The notes beneath the pieces were generated by a model. The model saw only the letters and a program-made list of their open reading frames with translations, had not been told where the DNA came from and did not search any database. A DNA stretch of 64,000 bases from Terrabacter aerolatus. GTDB lineage: Bacteria > Actinomycetota > Actinomycetes > Actinomycetales > Dermatophilaceae. The position numbers were made by a program, and so were the translations under genes. Shown here in pieces: positions 42,433 through 51,537 of this stretch. The first letter of the stretch is position 1; each line of letters begins with the position of its first letter. Location: positions 124,001 through 188,000 of the forward strand of contig NZ_BJYX01000001.1 in NCBI RefSeq assembly GCF_007991735.1, written 5' to 3'.

Positions 42433-42437
42433 AGCGT
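42409..42437 (+). promoter_or_regulatory. Probable promoter of the stress sigma gene
   Basis: TTGTGT (42409-42414), 17 bases, then TAGCGT (42432-42437). It overlaps the second direct repeat and gives a leader of about 50 bases. A GTTT-GGGTA SigB-type site is not seen, so autoregulation is not supported here. Confidence 0.45.
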
Positions 42438-42493
42438 CATGAGTAGTCGGTCAAGCCAGCGCCGCATCGGGGATCCGATCCATCGGAGTTGAA

Positions 42494-43282
42494 ATGACCG
42501 ACCCATCCGTGGGTCCGCGCAAGGACGCGCGAACCAGAGAGCTCATCCATACCCTTCGCACGTCGGACTCCGAGTCCGACCGCGCCACCGCTCTCGAGAC
42601 CGTGACGGTGCTGCACATGCCGCTCGCCCGTTCTCTTGCGCATCGCTACTCGGGCAAGGGCCTCGACCGCGAGGACCTCGAGCAGGTGGCCTTCCTGGCC
42701 CTGCTCAAGGCCGTCAAGCGGTTCGACCTGTCCAAGCCGACCGAGTTCGGCGCCTACGCCACACCCACCATCACCGGAGAGCTGCGTCGTCACTTCCGTG
42801 ACCACGGCTGGCTCGTGCGGCCCCCGCGGGAGCTGCAGGAGCGCCGGCAGCTCGTCACCGACACCCGGTCACGGCTCGAGCAGCGGCTCGGCCACGATCC
42901 GGACGCCGGCGAGCTCGCCACCGAGCTCGACATCTCCCTCGAGTCGGTCCGGGAGGCGCAGGTGGCCTCGACCAACCTCCGCCCTGCCTCGCTCGACTCG
43001 ACGACGGCCGACGGCAGCCGACCCGTGCTCGACCTGCTCGACGCGCGTGGCGACCCGGGCTCGGACCCGGCACTGGACGAGGGCATCGTCGTGCGCACGG
43101 CCCTCGAGCGGCTCCCCGCTCGGGACCAGCGGCTCGTGCAGCTGCGCTTCGGCGGCGACATGACCCAGGCGGAGATCGCCGAGTCCATGGGCCTCAGCGC
43201 GATGCAGGTGAGTCGCCTGCTGCGACGCACCCTCGACGAGCTGCGACGGCAGCTGTCCGCGGAGGGCATGGCCTCGGCCTGA
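42494..43282 (+). CDS. SigB/SigF/SigG-type RNA polymerase sigma factor
   Basis: A 262-residue group 3 sigma factor. Region 2 (LHMPLARSLAHRYSGKGLDR, EDLEQVAFLALLKAVKRFDL, FGAYATPTITGELRRHFRD), region 3 (LGHDPDAGELATELDISLES) and region 4 (ALERLPARDQRLVQLRFGGD, QAEIAESMGLSAMQVSRLLR) are complete. These factors serve general stress or differentiation in actinobacteria. No anti-sigma or anti-anti-sigma genes adjoin it, although the nearby GAF-ANTAR protein could join it in a stress response. GGAG precedes the ATG. Confidence 0.93.
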   Translation: MTDPSVGPRKDARTRELIHTLRTSDSESDRATALETVTVLHMPLARSLAHRYSGKGLDREDLEQVAFLALLKAVKRFDLSKPTEFGAYATPTITGELRRHFRDHGWLVRPPRELQERRQLVTDTRSRLEQRLGHDPDAGELATELDISLESVREAQVASTNLRPASLDSTTADGSRPVLDLLDARGDPGSDPALDEGIVVRTALERLPARDQRLVQLRFGGDMTQAEIAESMGLSAMQVSRLLRRTLDELRRQLSAEGMASA

Positions 43283-43297
43283 CCCACCATCGTTGAT

Positions 43298-43338
43298 CCG
43301 AGTGGTCCCGACGCCCGCAAGGCGGGTCGGGGCCACTC
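43298..43338 (+). terminator. Terminator after the stress sigma gene
   Basis: CGAGTGGTCCCGACGCCCGC pairs with GCGGGTCGGGGCCACTCG with one bulge, 15 bases beyond the stop and between convergent genes. Confidence 0.82.
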
Positions 43339-43439
43339 GTCGTCTCCCGGGATGTCGGCCCGTCGGCCCGTCGGCCCGCCGTGGTGGAGCAGCCGCAGAC
43401 GTAAGCGGCGGACGCGAGGCCGAGAACCCGAGAACGGGG

Positions 43440-44219
43440 TCAGACGGTGGAGCTCGCCGCGTTGCTGCCCGCGCCGGTGCCCGAGTCCTGACGCGTGTCG
43501 ACGCCCGGGGCGTACTGCGACTCCTGGCCCTCGATGACCTGCGAGGCGACCTGGGCGAGCTTCATGTTGAGCTCCTGCGACGTGCTCCGCAGCAGCTCGA
43601 AGGCCTGCTGGCCGCTGATGTGGTGCGCGGCCATGAGCAGGCCCACCGCCTTGCCGATCTCGCGGTTGCTCTGGAGCCCCTGGCGCAGCGTCGCGGCCTC
43701 CTCACGGGCCCGGATCGCCATGAGGGCGACCGAGGCGAACGAGGCGATGACGGCGCCGACGTCGGCCGACTTGGACGTCAGGCCGCCCGGGGTGTCGGAG
43801 AAGAGGTTGAGGGCCCCGACCTTGTCGCCGTCGAGGAGCAGCCGGTAGCCGATGGCCGAGCGCACGGGCGTCTCGGCCACGATGCGCTCGGTGAACCGCG
43901 GCCAGGGCGTCTTCGCGTCGGTGAGGTCGGCGTCGTGCTGGTAGGCCTCGGAGATGATGGCGTCGACACAGGGCCCCTCGCCGACCTCGAGCTCGATCTG
44001 GTCGATCCGGCGGGCGATGTCGTCGGTGCTGGCGGCCGTGACGTAGCGGTCCCGGGTGCGCACAAGGAGAGACGCACGGTCGCAGCCCTCGACGAGCCGC
44101 AGGGCGGCGTCGACCAGGGACTGGTGGATCGAGCCCGAGTCCGCACCGGCATAGATCAGCGCGGACATCTGTCGGAAGGCGTCGTTGACCGTCGGGTCGA
44201 TCGGAACGTCGCTCGTCAT
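43440..44219 (-). CDS. GAF-ANTAR domain regulator
   Basis: A 259-residue protein with a GAF sensor domain (residues ~25-165; DRASLLVRTRDRYVTAASTD, LELEVGEGP-like IELEVGEGPCVDAI) and a C-terminal ANTAR RNA-binding antiterminator domain (about 170-235; LRQGLQSNREIGKAVGLLMA, ISGQQAFELLRSTSQELNMK). ANTAR proteins prevent termination by binding paired hexaloop RNA stems. The ligand of the GAF domain is unknown. The tail (Gln/Ser/Gly-rich) is disordered. ATG 44219 follows GGGAG. Confidence 0.9.
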   Translation of the reverse strand: MTSDVPIDPTVNDAFRQMSALIYAGADSGSIHQSLVDAALRLVEGCDRASLLVRTRDRYVTAASTDDIARRIDQIELEVGEGPCVDAIISEAYQHDADLTDAKTPWPRFTERIVAETPVRSAIGYRLLLDGDKVGALNLFSDTPGGLTSKSADVGAVIASFASVALMAIRAREEAATLRQGLQSNREIGKAVGLLMAAHHISGQQAFELLRSTSQELNMKLAQVASQVIEGQESQYAPGVDTRQDSGTGAGSNAASSTV

Positions 44220-44389
44220 GGCACTCCCTGCACTCCTGCATCCCGGCGCCCCGGCCCCGCACGTTGCTGGACGGTCTGGACGCATCAGTCATCCTCGCAC
44301 CTCCCCCGAGGCGCGAGACCACAGACAACCACACGAGCCGCCCCCGTGGCGAGATCGTCTCATGGTTGTACAAAGGCTGGACATATGAA

Positions 44390-44431
44390 TTGACGCCGAG
44401 GCCATCGAGGCAGATACTTGCGTGCTGCAAG
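44390..44431 (+). promoter_or_regulatory. MarR-exporter promoter with overlapping operator
   Basis: TTGACG (44390-44395), exactly 17 bases, GATACT (44413-44418): a near-consensus vegetative promoter. The inverted repeat CTTGC-GTGCT-GCAAG (44417-44431) covers the end of the -10 and the start site. Self-repression by the adjacent MarR protein is the natural reading. A palindrome TTGTACAA lies about 20 bases upstream. Confidence 0.75.
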
Positions 44432-44458
44432 CAACTATCCGCGATCGAGGAGCACCCC

Positions 44459-44968
44459 ATGGCAGTGACGGAGGACGAGGCGAACGCCGTGTTCCTCGGG
44501 ATGCTGCGCGTCCAGAAGCTCCTCGTCGCGGCCAAGCACAGCGCTCCTCGCCTCGAGGACGGCATCGACGTCACGGCATACCCCGTGCTCTTCGTCGTCG
44601 CGGGCGCGGGCACCGTGCGCATCTCCGAGCTCGCCACGACCGTGCACAACGACGTGTCGACGGTGAGCCGCCAGGTCAGCTCGCTCGTCACGAGCGGTCT
44701 GCTCGAGAAGAGCGCCGACCCCAGCGACGGACGCGCCTGGGTCGTCTCCCTCACCGACCGCGGCCACGACGCCGTCGTCCGCATCCAGGCCAGCCGCGCC
44801 GCGTGGTTCCAGAGCCTCCTCACCGACTGGGACGGCCCGGACACCACCGAGTTCGTCACGCGGCTGCGCGAGCTCGGTGACGCGCTCGACACCAACCTCC
44901 GGGACCGGGGTGCAACGACGCCCCCCATGCCCTTCGACTCCAGAATCCAGCAGCAGAAAGAGGACTGA
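44459..44968 (+). CDS. MarR family transcriptional regulator
   Basis: A 169-residue winged-helix repressor. The recognition region is VRISELATTVHNDVSTVSRQ followed by the wing SADPSDGRAWVVSLTDRGHD, both diagnostic of MarR. I start at ATG 44459, five bases after GAGGAG; the frame is open further upstream but would cross the promoter. The stop is one base before the DHA2 exporter start, so the two form an operon, and the regulator probably responds to the exported drug-like ligand. Confidence 0.93.
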   Translation: MAVTEDEANAVFLGMLRVQKLLVAAKHSAPRLEDGIDVTAYPVLFVVAGAGTVRISELATTVHNDVSTVSRQVSSLVTSGLLEKSADPSDGRAWVVSLTDRGHDAVVRIQASRAAWFQSLLTDWDGPDTTEFVTRLRELGDALDTNLRDRGATTPPMPFDSRIQQQKED

Positions 44969-44969
44969 C

Positions 44970-46733
44970 ATGTCCGACACCACCGCCGAACCGTCGCGGG
45001 CAGACGCCCGCCCGGGCGCACCGGCCACCGCGGCGGGCGTGTCCGTCCCCGAGGTCGACGGACGACCCGTGCTCTCCCACAAGGAGATCCTCACGATCCT
45101 CGTCGGGCTCATGATGGGGATGTTCCTCGCCGCGCTCGACCAGACCATCGTCGCGAGCGCGATGCGTGTCATCGCCGACGACCTCAACGACCTCGCCGGC
45201 CAGGCCTGGGTCACGACGGCATACCTCATCACGAGCACCATCGCGACGCCGCTCTACGGCAAGCTCGGTGACATCTACGGGCGCAAGAAGCTCTTCATCT
45301 TCGCCATCTCGATCTTCACGATCGGCTCGATGCTGTGCACGCTCGCCTGGTCGATCCCGTCCCTCGCGGCCTTCCGTGCCGTCCAGGGCATCGGCGCCGG
45401 CGGCCTCTTCTCGCTGGCCCTCGCGATCATCGGCGACATCGTGCCGCCGCGTGAGCGCGCGAAGTACCAGGGCTACTTCCTCGCCGTCTTCGGCACCTCG
45501 AGCGTCCTCGGCCCGGTCATCGGCGGCTTCTTCGCCGGCCAGACCGCCATCTTCGGCGTCACCGGCTGGCGCTGGGTGTTCCTCGTCAACGTGCCGATCG
45601 CCGTCGCGGCCCTCATCGTCGTCACGCGCACCCTGCACCTCAAGCACCGTCGCCTCGACCACCGCATCGACTACTGGGGCGCCCTCAGCCTCGCCGTCGC
45701 CCTCGTGCCGCTGCTCATCGTCGCCGAGCAGGGCCGCGAGTGGGGCTGGAGCTCCGCGACCGCGATCACCTGCTACGCCATCGGTGCGGCGGGCCTCGTC
45801 GCCTTCTTCCTCTTCGAGCGCGCCATGGGAGAGGAGGCGCTCATCCCGCTGCGTCTCTTCACCAACCGCACGGTCGCCTCGTCGTCGATCGCCTCGGTCT
45901 TCATCGGCATGGGCATGTTCGGCGGTCTCGCCGCGATCCCGCTCTACCTGCAGATCGTCAAGGGCTCGACGCCGACCGAGGCCGGCCTCCAGCTGCTGCC
46001 GATGACGCTCGGGATCATGTCCGGCTCGATCATCTCGGGTCAGCTCATCTCGCGCACCGGTCGCTACCGGCACTTCCCGATCATGGGTGCCGCGATCCTC
46101 GTGCTCTCGCTCTACGGCTTCCACTTCGTCGGCGCGGACACCCCGCTCTGGAAGACGATGATCGGGATGTTCTTCTTCGGCATCGGCCTCGGCTTCAACT
46201 TCCAGCCGCTGACCCTCGCCGTGCAGAACGCCGTCGACCGCCGCGACATGGGGGTGGCCACCTCCTCCGCGACGTTCACCCGCCAGATCGGTGGCACGCT
46301 CGGCACCGCCGTCTTCCTGTCGATCCTCTTCTCGCAGGCCGGCACGAAGATCTCGGACGCCTTCGCGAGCATCGCGCCGACGCCCGCCTTCCAGGCTGCG
46401 GTGCGCAACCCGAGCGGCGGCGACCCGGCCACGAACAAGGCCTTCGTCCAGCAGCTCCAGGCCGCCCAGCAGTCCGGCAACGCCGGTGGGGGCGTGGGCG
46501 GTTCGGCCCTGTCCGACAGCTCCTTCATCAACCAGCTGGACCCGCGTCTGGCCAAGCCGTTCCTCATCGGCTTCTCCGACGCGATGTCGGTCGTCTTCCT
46601 CGTGGCCGCGGGCGTGCTCGTCTTCGCCTTCATCGCCACGCTCTTCCTGCCGCACGTCGACCTCGGCCCCAAGCCGGGCGCCGCGGCCGCCAAGGACGAC
46701 GAGGAAGCCGTCGCCATCCCCGCCGGTCACTGA
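44970..46733 (+). CDS. DHA2-family (EmrB/QacA-type) MFS exporter
   Basis: A 587-residue drug:proton antiporter with about 14 membrane segments. Motif A reads GKLGDIYGRKKLFIFAISIF, motif C-like AVFGTSSVLGPVIGGFFAGQ, and the N-terminal helix has the FLAALDQTIVASAMRVIADD signature of the 14-segment family. A soluble loop rich in Gln/Ala (residues ~470-515) precedes the last helix. It follows the MarR gene by one base, typical of a self-regulated efflux operon. Substrates are unknown. Confidence 0.93.
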   Translation: MSDTTAEPSRADARPGAPATAAGVSVPEVDGRPVLSHKEILTILVGLMMGMFLAALDQTIVASAMRVIADDLNDLAGQAWVTTAYLITSTIATPLYGKLGDIYGRKKLFIFAISIFTIGSMLCTLAWSIPSLAAFRAVQGIGAGGLFSLALAIIGDIVPPRERAKYQGYFLAVFGTSSVLGPVIGGFFAGQTAIFGVTGWRWVFLVNVPIAVAALIVVTRTLHLKHRRLDHRIDYWGALSLAVALVPLLIVAEQGREWGWSSATAITCYAIGAAGLVAFFLFERAMGEEALIPLRLFTNRTVASSSIASVFIGMGMFGGLAAIPLYLQIVKGSTPTEAGLQLLPMTLGIMSGSIISGQLISRTGRYRHFPIMGAAILVLSLYGFHFVGADTPLWKTMIGMFFFGIGLGFNFQPLTLAVQNAVDRRDMGVATSSATFTRQIGGTLGTAVFLSILFSQAGTKISDAFASIAPTPAFQAAVRNPSGGDPATNKAFVQQLQAAQQSGNAGGGVGGSALSDSSFINQLDPRLAKPFLIGFSDAMSVVFLVAAGVLVFAFIATLFLPHVDLGPKPGAAAAKDDEEAVAIPAGH

Positions 46734-46744
46734 CCCGGCTGCAC

Positions 46745-46850
46745 CGTCGAGAGGCCACCCTGTGCGGTGACCTCCGGTCGAAAGGCCACTTCTCGTCACG
46801 AGAGGTGGCCTTTCGTCGTAGCGGCACCTGCAGGAAGTGGCCTCTCGACG
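46745..46850. repeat. Nested inverted repeat between convergent MFS genes
   Basis: Outer arms CGTCGAGAGGCCAC (46745-46758) and GTGGCCTCTCGACG (46837-46850) enclose an inner hairpin CGAAAGGCCACTTCTCG (46779-46795) and CGAGAGGTGGCCTTTCG (46799-46815), one wobble mismatch. Inner and outer arms share AGGCCAC, so alternative pairings are possible. The inner stem can terminate both converging genes. A degraded further arm, CGTGGCCTCCCGACGG, follows near 46873. Confidence 0.88.
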
Positions 46851-46906
46851 TGGACGACGTGGACGACGGGGCCGAACGTGGCCTCCCGACGGTGCACGCG
46901 AGGGGG

Positions 46907-46921
46907 CGTATGCCGGGTGGC
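46907..46921. repeat. Single copy of the 15-mer CGTATGCCGGGTGGC
   Basis: Identical to the arms of the inverted pair at 30044-30100 and to the copy at 57811. It lies in the 320-base stretch between two convergent MFS genes, which otherwise holds the nested repeat and no gene that I can support. Confidence 0.85.
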
Positions 46922-47053
46922 CGGCCGTCGTGTGCGCGATCGTCGGGCGTCCGGTGGGGTCCTGGCACCACCGGATGCAGGACCATCGAGCGCACGATCA
47001 CGCGCACGCCGGGCCAGTGCTGGGCCGGCGCCGGGTGTCAGTAGCGCGGGTCG

Positions 47054-48253
47054 TCAGCGCAGGGTGTGCAGCTCGCGCCGGGTGAGGAAGGCGCGCGTGC
47101 CGAGGGCCATGACGAAGGCGAAGCCACCGGCGAGGATCGCCACCCAGTAGCCGTGCTGCGAGCCGACGTGGTCGACGACGACGCCCGAGACGGCCGACCC
47201 GGCCGCGACCCCGATGATGATGCCGGTCAGCACGATCGTCATGCCCTCGTTGAGCTGCGCCTTGGGCACGATCCGCTCGATGAGGTTCATCGTCGTGATG
47301 AGGGTCGGCGCGGTCGCCATGCCGGCCACGAGCATGAGCCCGGCGAGGATCCACAGGTTGCCGGCGAAGAGCACCGGGATCTCGAGCACCGCCATGCCGA
47401 GCGTGCCCGCGATGAGGAGCTTGACGAGGCTGCGCCCGTGGGACAGGTGGCCGAAGACGAGTCCTGCGATGGCCGACCCCACGGCATACAACGCGAGGAT
47501 CGCGCCGGCAGCGCTCGGGGCGCCGAGGTCCTTGGAGACGGCGAGCGTGACGACCTCGTTGACCCCGAAGATCGCTCCCGTCATGACCATGATGAAGGCG
47601 AGCGGGATGAGCCCGGGCACCGTGTGGGCGTGCTCCGTCGGCCGCTCGTGGTGCGGCACGACGGGCGGCTCGGTGGACCGCGCCGAGACGAAGACGAGCA
47701 CCCCGACGGTGTAGGCCAGGGCGGCGAAGAGGAAGCCGGCCTCGGGGAAGAGCGTCGTCGACAGCCAGATCGCGAGGACCGGGCCGATGACGAAGGTCAG
47801 CTCCTCCATGACCTGCTCGAACGACATCGCCGCGTGCAGGTTCTTCGGGTCGTGGGCGAAGATGTGCGACCACCGGGCGCGGGCCATCGTGCCGAGGTTG
47901 GGGATGGCGCCGCACAGCGGGAAGGTGATGAAGAGCAGCCACGACGGCCAGCCACGCATCGACACGAGCAGGGTCATGACGACCCAGAAGCCGGACCACA
48001 GGAAGAACGGGATCGCGATCCGGCGCTGTCCGTGGCGGTCGACGAGCCTCCCGAGGAACGGGGCGAAGAGCGCCAGCGAGACCATGCCGACGGCGACTAC
48101 CGCGCCGGCGAGCGCGTAGGAGCCGGTGCGTGCCGAGACCATCGCGACGACGGACACGGCGAACATCGAGCCTGCCGAGCGGGCGATCATCCCCCCGGCG
48201 ATGAAGACGCGTGCCCCCGGCACCTCGAAGAGAGGTCGGTAGGACGCCAGCAC
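47054..48253 (-). CDS. MFS transporter, function unknown
   Basis: A 399-residue, twelve-segment major facilitator. Motif A appears as LGRLVDRHGQRRIAIPFFLW after helix 2, and the second half repeats the pattern (FGHLSHGRSLVKLLIAGTLG). The loop near residue 200 is His/Glu-rich (VVPHHERPTEHAHTVPG). It lacks the extra helices of the DHA2 exporters in this window and may be a DHA1-type drug or metabolite exporter. The GTG start follows AAGGAG by 5 bases. Confidence 0.88.
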   Translation of the reverse strand: MLASYRPLFEVPGARVFIAGGMIARSAGSMFAVSVVAMVSARTGSYALAGAVVAVGMVSLALFAPFLGRLVDRHGQRRIAIPFFLWSGFWVVMTLLVSMRGWPSWLLFITFPLCGAIPNLGTMARARWSHIFAHDPKNLHAAMSFEQVMEELTFVIGPVLAIWLSTTLFPEAGFLFAALAYTVGVLVFVSARSTEPPVVPHHERPTEHAHTVPGLIPLAFIMVMTGAIFGVNEVVTLAVSKDLGAPSAAGAILALYAVGSAIAGLVFGHLSHGRSLVKLLIAGTLGMAVLEIPVLFAGNLWILAGLMLVAGMATAPTLITTMNLIERIVPKAQLNEGMTIVLTGIIIGVAAGSAVSGVVVDHVGSQHGYWVAILAGGFAFVMALGTRAFLTRRELHTLR

Positions 48254-48348
48254 AGGTGCTCCTTCAGGGGTCGGGGACGGTCAACCTCCCCATCCTCGCA
48301 TCACGACCCCGGGGAGGCCGAAATGCCGGATTCGTGGTGAGGCGCGCC

Positions 48349-49086
48349 TCACGCCCCGTGCTTGCGGCGCAGCGACCACATCTGCGGCGAGCGCTCGAGC
48401 TCGACGGAGACGTCCCACGGGAGGCCTCCCGGGGCGGTCTCGCGGCGGAAGCTCGCGACCATCCGGCGGGCGAGGGCGGGGTCCCTGGCGACGCGGGCGG
48501 CGATCGCCAGCGCCTCGTCCTGCACGGCGTCGTCGTCGTGGGCCGCCCAGGCCAGTCCCAGAGCCACGGCGCGGTCGCCGTCGACCTCGTCACCGAAGAG
48601 GCCGAGGGCGGCGGCGGCCTCGCGGCCGGCGACCCGGTTGATGAGCGTGAAGTGCCCACCCCCGGGGTGGATCCCGATCTGCGCGAAGCCCGGGAGCAAC
48701 CGGGCCGTGCGCGAGACGATGCGCAGGTCGGTGGCGAGCGCCAGGTTGAGGCCGGCGCCCACGGCGGCCCCGCGGACGGCGGCGACGGTCGGCACGGCGA
48801 TCGAGCCGATGGTCGTGAAGGCGGCGTAGACCGTCTCGAGGTTGCGGTAGGCCTCGTCCTCGACGGGGTCCCGCCCGGTGTCGGCGAGGACGCTGCGGAC
48901 CGCACCGGCGCAGAAGTGCGCCCCACCCGTGACGACGACGGCGCCGACCGCGTCGTCGGACTCCGCGGTGCGCGCGGCGTCGATGAGCTCGCGCGACATC
49001 TCGACCGACAGCGCGTTGCGACGCTCGGGGGCGTCGAGGGTGATGAGGGCGACGCCGTCGGTCACGTCGTAGCGGATCTCGGTCAT
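48349..49086 (-). CDS. Enoyl-CoA hydratase/isomerase
   Basis: A 245-residue crotonase-fold protein. Typical are TLDAPERRNALSVEMSRELI, the oxyanion loop GGAHFCAGAV and the AAVRGAAVGAGLNLALATDL turn. The catalytic glutamate of classical hydratases (the first in the GxxE region) is not plain: the segment after it reads LPGFAQIGIHPGGGHF, so it may be an isomerase or dehydrating relative instead. It lies downstream of two acyl-CoA dehydrogenase genes on the same strand, the next step in beta-oxidation. Confidence 0.88.
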   Translation of the reverse strand: MTEIRYDVTDGVALITLDAPERRNALSVEMSRELIDAARTAESDDAVGAVVVTGGAHFCAGAVRSVLADTGRDPVEDEAYRNLETVYAAFTTIGSIAVPTVAAVRGAAVGAGLNLALATDLRIVSRTARLLPGFAQIGIHPGGGHFTLINRVAGREAAAALGLFGDEVDGDRAVALGLAWAAHDDDAVQDEALAIAARVARDPALARRMVASFRRETAPGGLPWDVSVELERSPQMWSLRRKHGA

Positions 49087-49147
49087 GCAGCGGATCTCCT
49101 TGGTCGAGTGGGCACCTCGTGCCACGTCGTCGCTCCGGTGGCCCCGG

Positions 49148-50245
49148 TCAGGCGTTGTCGTGCGGGGGACGCTGTCCGCTCGACGGTTTGGCGCGGCCGG
49201 TCGTGATGAGGGTCCAGAGCCGGTCGTGACCCGCCGACGAGGCGAGCGCCGTGAGGGTCTCGTCCCAGTCCTGGAGCGAGCCGTACTCGCTGCGCCGCGC
49301 GAGGATCGGACGGGTCAGCGTGTGCAGCTCGTGCTCGAGCGTCGTGCCGATGGCCCCGAGCGCCTGGTGCGCGCCGCGGACGACGACCGACGCCGCGTGC
49401 CCGACGCACGACTTGGCGACGCCGACGGCGAAGAGCATGCCGGGGTCGCGCCACTCCGACGCCGCCGCGCGCGCCACGGCCGCGTCGGTGGCGGCTCGGG
49501 CGAGCGCCGTCTCGGAGGCGATGTCGGCGACGAGGTGCTGCACGGCCTGGAAGCGGCCGATGGGGCGCCCGAACTGCTCGCGTTCGCGCACGTGGGCGAG
49601 GACGACCTCGACGACCCGCTCCATGGCCCCGACGACCTGCGCCGAGCGGGCCAGCGCGCCGCGCAGGTGGAACTGCTCGCCGATCTCGTGGGCGACGACC
49701 GTGCCGTTCTCGAGGTCGTCGAGGTCGAACTCGACCGTGTCACTGGGCTCCCCGGCGAGGTTGCGGCGTTCCTCGATGGCGACACGGTCGATGGGGACGT
49801 CGGCGACGCGCCACTGGTCCCGGTCCTCCCAGAGGGCCACGATCCGGCTGGCGTCGCGGGCCCACGTGACGTTGAGGGCGACCCCGGACGGGTCGGGACG
49901 GCACACGGTCCGCAGTCCCCCGTCGTTGGGAAGCCCGGCCGCCTCGAGGAGCCAGCCGCCGAGGAGGTCGTGCTCGGCGAGCGGCACGGGCGCGGCCGCC
50001 GCGGCGGCGAGCCCGAGCAGCGCTGCGGCATCGACCCATCCGCCGCCGCTGCCGCCCGACGACTCGCGGCCCGTCAGGCGCGTCATCCCGAGCTGCTCGA
50101 GGCGCTGCCACAGGTCACGGTCGAGGTCGACGACCGCGGTCGGGGTGGCGCGCGTGGCGCGGTAGTCGGCGAAGAGGTCGGTGAGGACGCCCACGAGGTC
50201 CGGATCGGGCGTCGTCGGCTCGGCGAGGTCGCGGAGGTCGGTCAT
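49148..50245 (-). CDS. Acyl-CoA dehydrogenase, partner subunit
   Basis: A 365-residue acyl-CoA dehydrogenase-like protein. The N-terminal and C-terminal helical domains are clear (HVREREQFGRPIGRFQAVQH and GAHQALGAIGTTLEHELHTL), but the GGTNEI flavin motif of its neighbour and the EPDSGSD loop are absent. In actinobacterial steroid and acyl-CoA pathways such incomplete proteins pair with a complete one as an alpha2-beta2 enzyme with a single set of active sites. Its start overlaps the neighbouring gene by one base, which supports that pairing. Confidence 0.85.
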   Translation of the reverse strand: MTDLRDLAEPTTPDPDLVGVLTDLFADYRATRATPTAVVDLDRDLWQRLEQLGMTRLTGRESSGGSGGGWVDAAALLGLAAAAAAPVPLAEHDLLGGWLLEAAGLPNDGGLRTVCRPDPSGVALNVTWARDASRIVALWEDRDQWRVADVPIDRVAIEERRNLAGEPSDTVEFDLDDLENGTVVAHEIGEQFHLRGALARSAQVVGAMERVVEVVLAHVREREQFGRPIGRFQAVQHLVADIASETALARAATDAAVARAAASEWRDPGMLFAVGVAKSCVGHAASVVVRGAHQALGAIGTTLEHELHTLTRPILARRSEYGSLQDWDETLTALASSAGHDRLWTLITTGRAKPSSGQRPPHDNA

Positions 50246-51393
50246 CAGCGCATCCCCAGCCCGCGAGCGATGACGCCGCGCAGGATCTCGTTGGTGCCGC
50301 CACGCAGCGTGAAGCCGGGGCGCTGCAGGATCGCCGCGTGCAGCAGCGTGTCGAGCTCCTCGTCGAGGGCCCAGCCGGACGCCGTCAGCGTGTCGACGTA
50401 GTCGGCGATGTCGCCCTCCCCCGTCGTGCCGAGCACCTTGACGACGGCGGCCGCGGTGTCGGCGTCCTCGTGGTGCTCGAGCGCGGTGGAGACGGCGAAC
50501 GACATGTGGTGCAGGGCCGCGACGCGCGCGACGTGGCGTCCCAGACCGGGGTCGGTGGGCAGGCGGCCGTCGTCCATGGCCTGCGCGGCCGCCGCGAGGA
50601 GCTGGAAGGTGGACAGGACGCGCTCGGGCCCGCTGCGCTCGTAGGCGAGCTCGGAGCTCACCTGCGACCAGCCCTGCCCCACCTCGCCCAGCACCCGCTC
50701 GTCGGGGATGAGCACGCCGTCGAGGTGCACCTCGTTGAAGTGGTGGTCGCCGCCCATGGAGATGATCGGGCGGATCGTGACGCCGGGGGCACGCAGGTCG
50801 ACGATGAACTGGCTGAGCCCCTCGTGCCGGTGCGCCGGGTCGAGCGGCGCCGAGCGGGCCAGGGCGAAGAACGCGTCGGCCTCGTGCGCGCCGGACGTCC
50901 AGACCTTCGTGCCGGTCAGGCGCCAGCCGCCGTCGACGCGTTCGGCGCGGGTGCGGACGCTCGCGAGGTCGGAACCGGAGTCGGGCTCGCTCATGCCGAT
51001 GCCGAAGACGACCTCGCCCCGGCTGATCCCGGGCAGGAAGGCCTGCTTCTGCTCCTCGGTGCCGTAGCGCAGCAGCGACGGCCCGATCTGCCGCTCGGCG
51101 ATCCAGTGCGCCGCGACCGGGGCCCCGACGACGAGCAGCTCCTCGGTGACGACGAACCGCTCGAGGTAGGTGCGGCCCTGGCCGCCGTACTCGGTCGGGA
51201 TGACCATGCCCAGCCAGCCGCGGCGGCCGAGCTCACGGGTGAAGTCGCGGTCCCAGCGGGTCAGCCACGTGTCGACGTGCGGCACGAACGCGCCGGCCGC
51301 GACCTGGTCGGCGAGGAACGCGCGCACCTCGAGGCGCAGGTCGGTCAGCGCGGGCAGCTCCCGGGCACCCGGAGGGACGAGACGGGCCGACAT
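50245..51393 (-). CDS. Acyl-CoA dehydrogenase
   Basis: A 382-residue acyl-CoA dehydrogenase with the FAD/substrate loop (FGIGMSEPDSGSDLASVRTR), the middle beta domain (GWRLTGTKVWTSGAHEADAF) and the C-terminal flavin-binding motif (FTLRGGTNEILRGVIARGLG). It closely fits the FadE family used for branched or ring-bearing CoA esters. It is first in an operon with the partner subunit and the hydratase. I choose ATG 51393 after AAGG; ATG 51408 is possible. Confidence 0.9.
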   Translation of the reverse strand: MSARLVPPGARELPALTDLRLEVRAFLADQVAAGAFVPHVDTWLTRWDRDFTRELGRRGWLGMVIPTEYGGQGRTYLERFVVTEELLVVGAPVAAHWIAERQIGPSLLRYGTEEQKQAFLPGISRGEVVFGIGMSEPDSGSDLASVRTRAERVDGGWRLTGTKVWTSGAHEADAFFALARSAPLDPAHRHEGLSQFIVDLRAPGVTIRPIISMGGDHHFNEVHLDGVLIPDERVLGEVGQGWSQVSSELAYERSGPERVLSTFQLLAAAAQAMDDGRLPTDPGLGRHVARVAALHHMSFAVSTALEHHEDADTAAAVVKVLGTTGEGDIADYVDTLTASGWALDEELDTLLHAAILQRPGFTLRGGTNEILRGVIARGLGMR

Positions 51394-51537
51394 CCTCACC
51401 TTCCTCATGCGACGTCGCAGCGGTTCGTGCGCCACTCTCCCACACGGTCCTTCGCGCCGACCGAGGCCGTATGCCGTGTGGTCGCCCCACCCGAGCCGCG
51501 CCCCCGTCCGCATGGCGCGGTGGGCGGGCTGCGTGGC

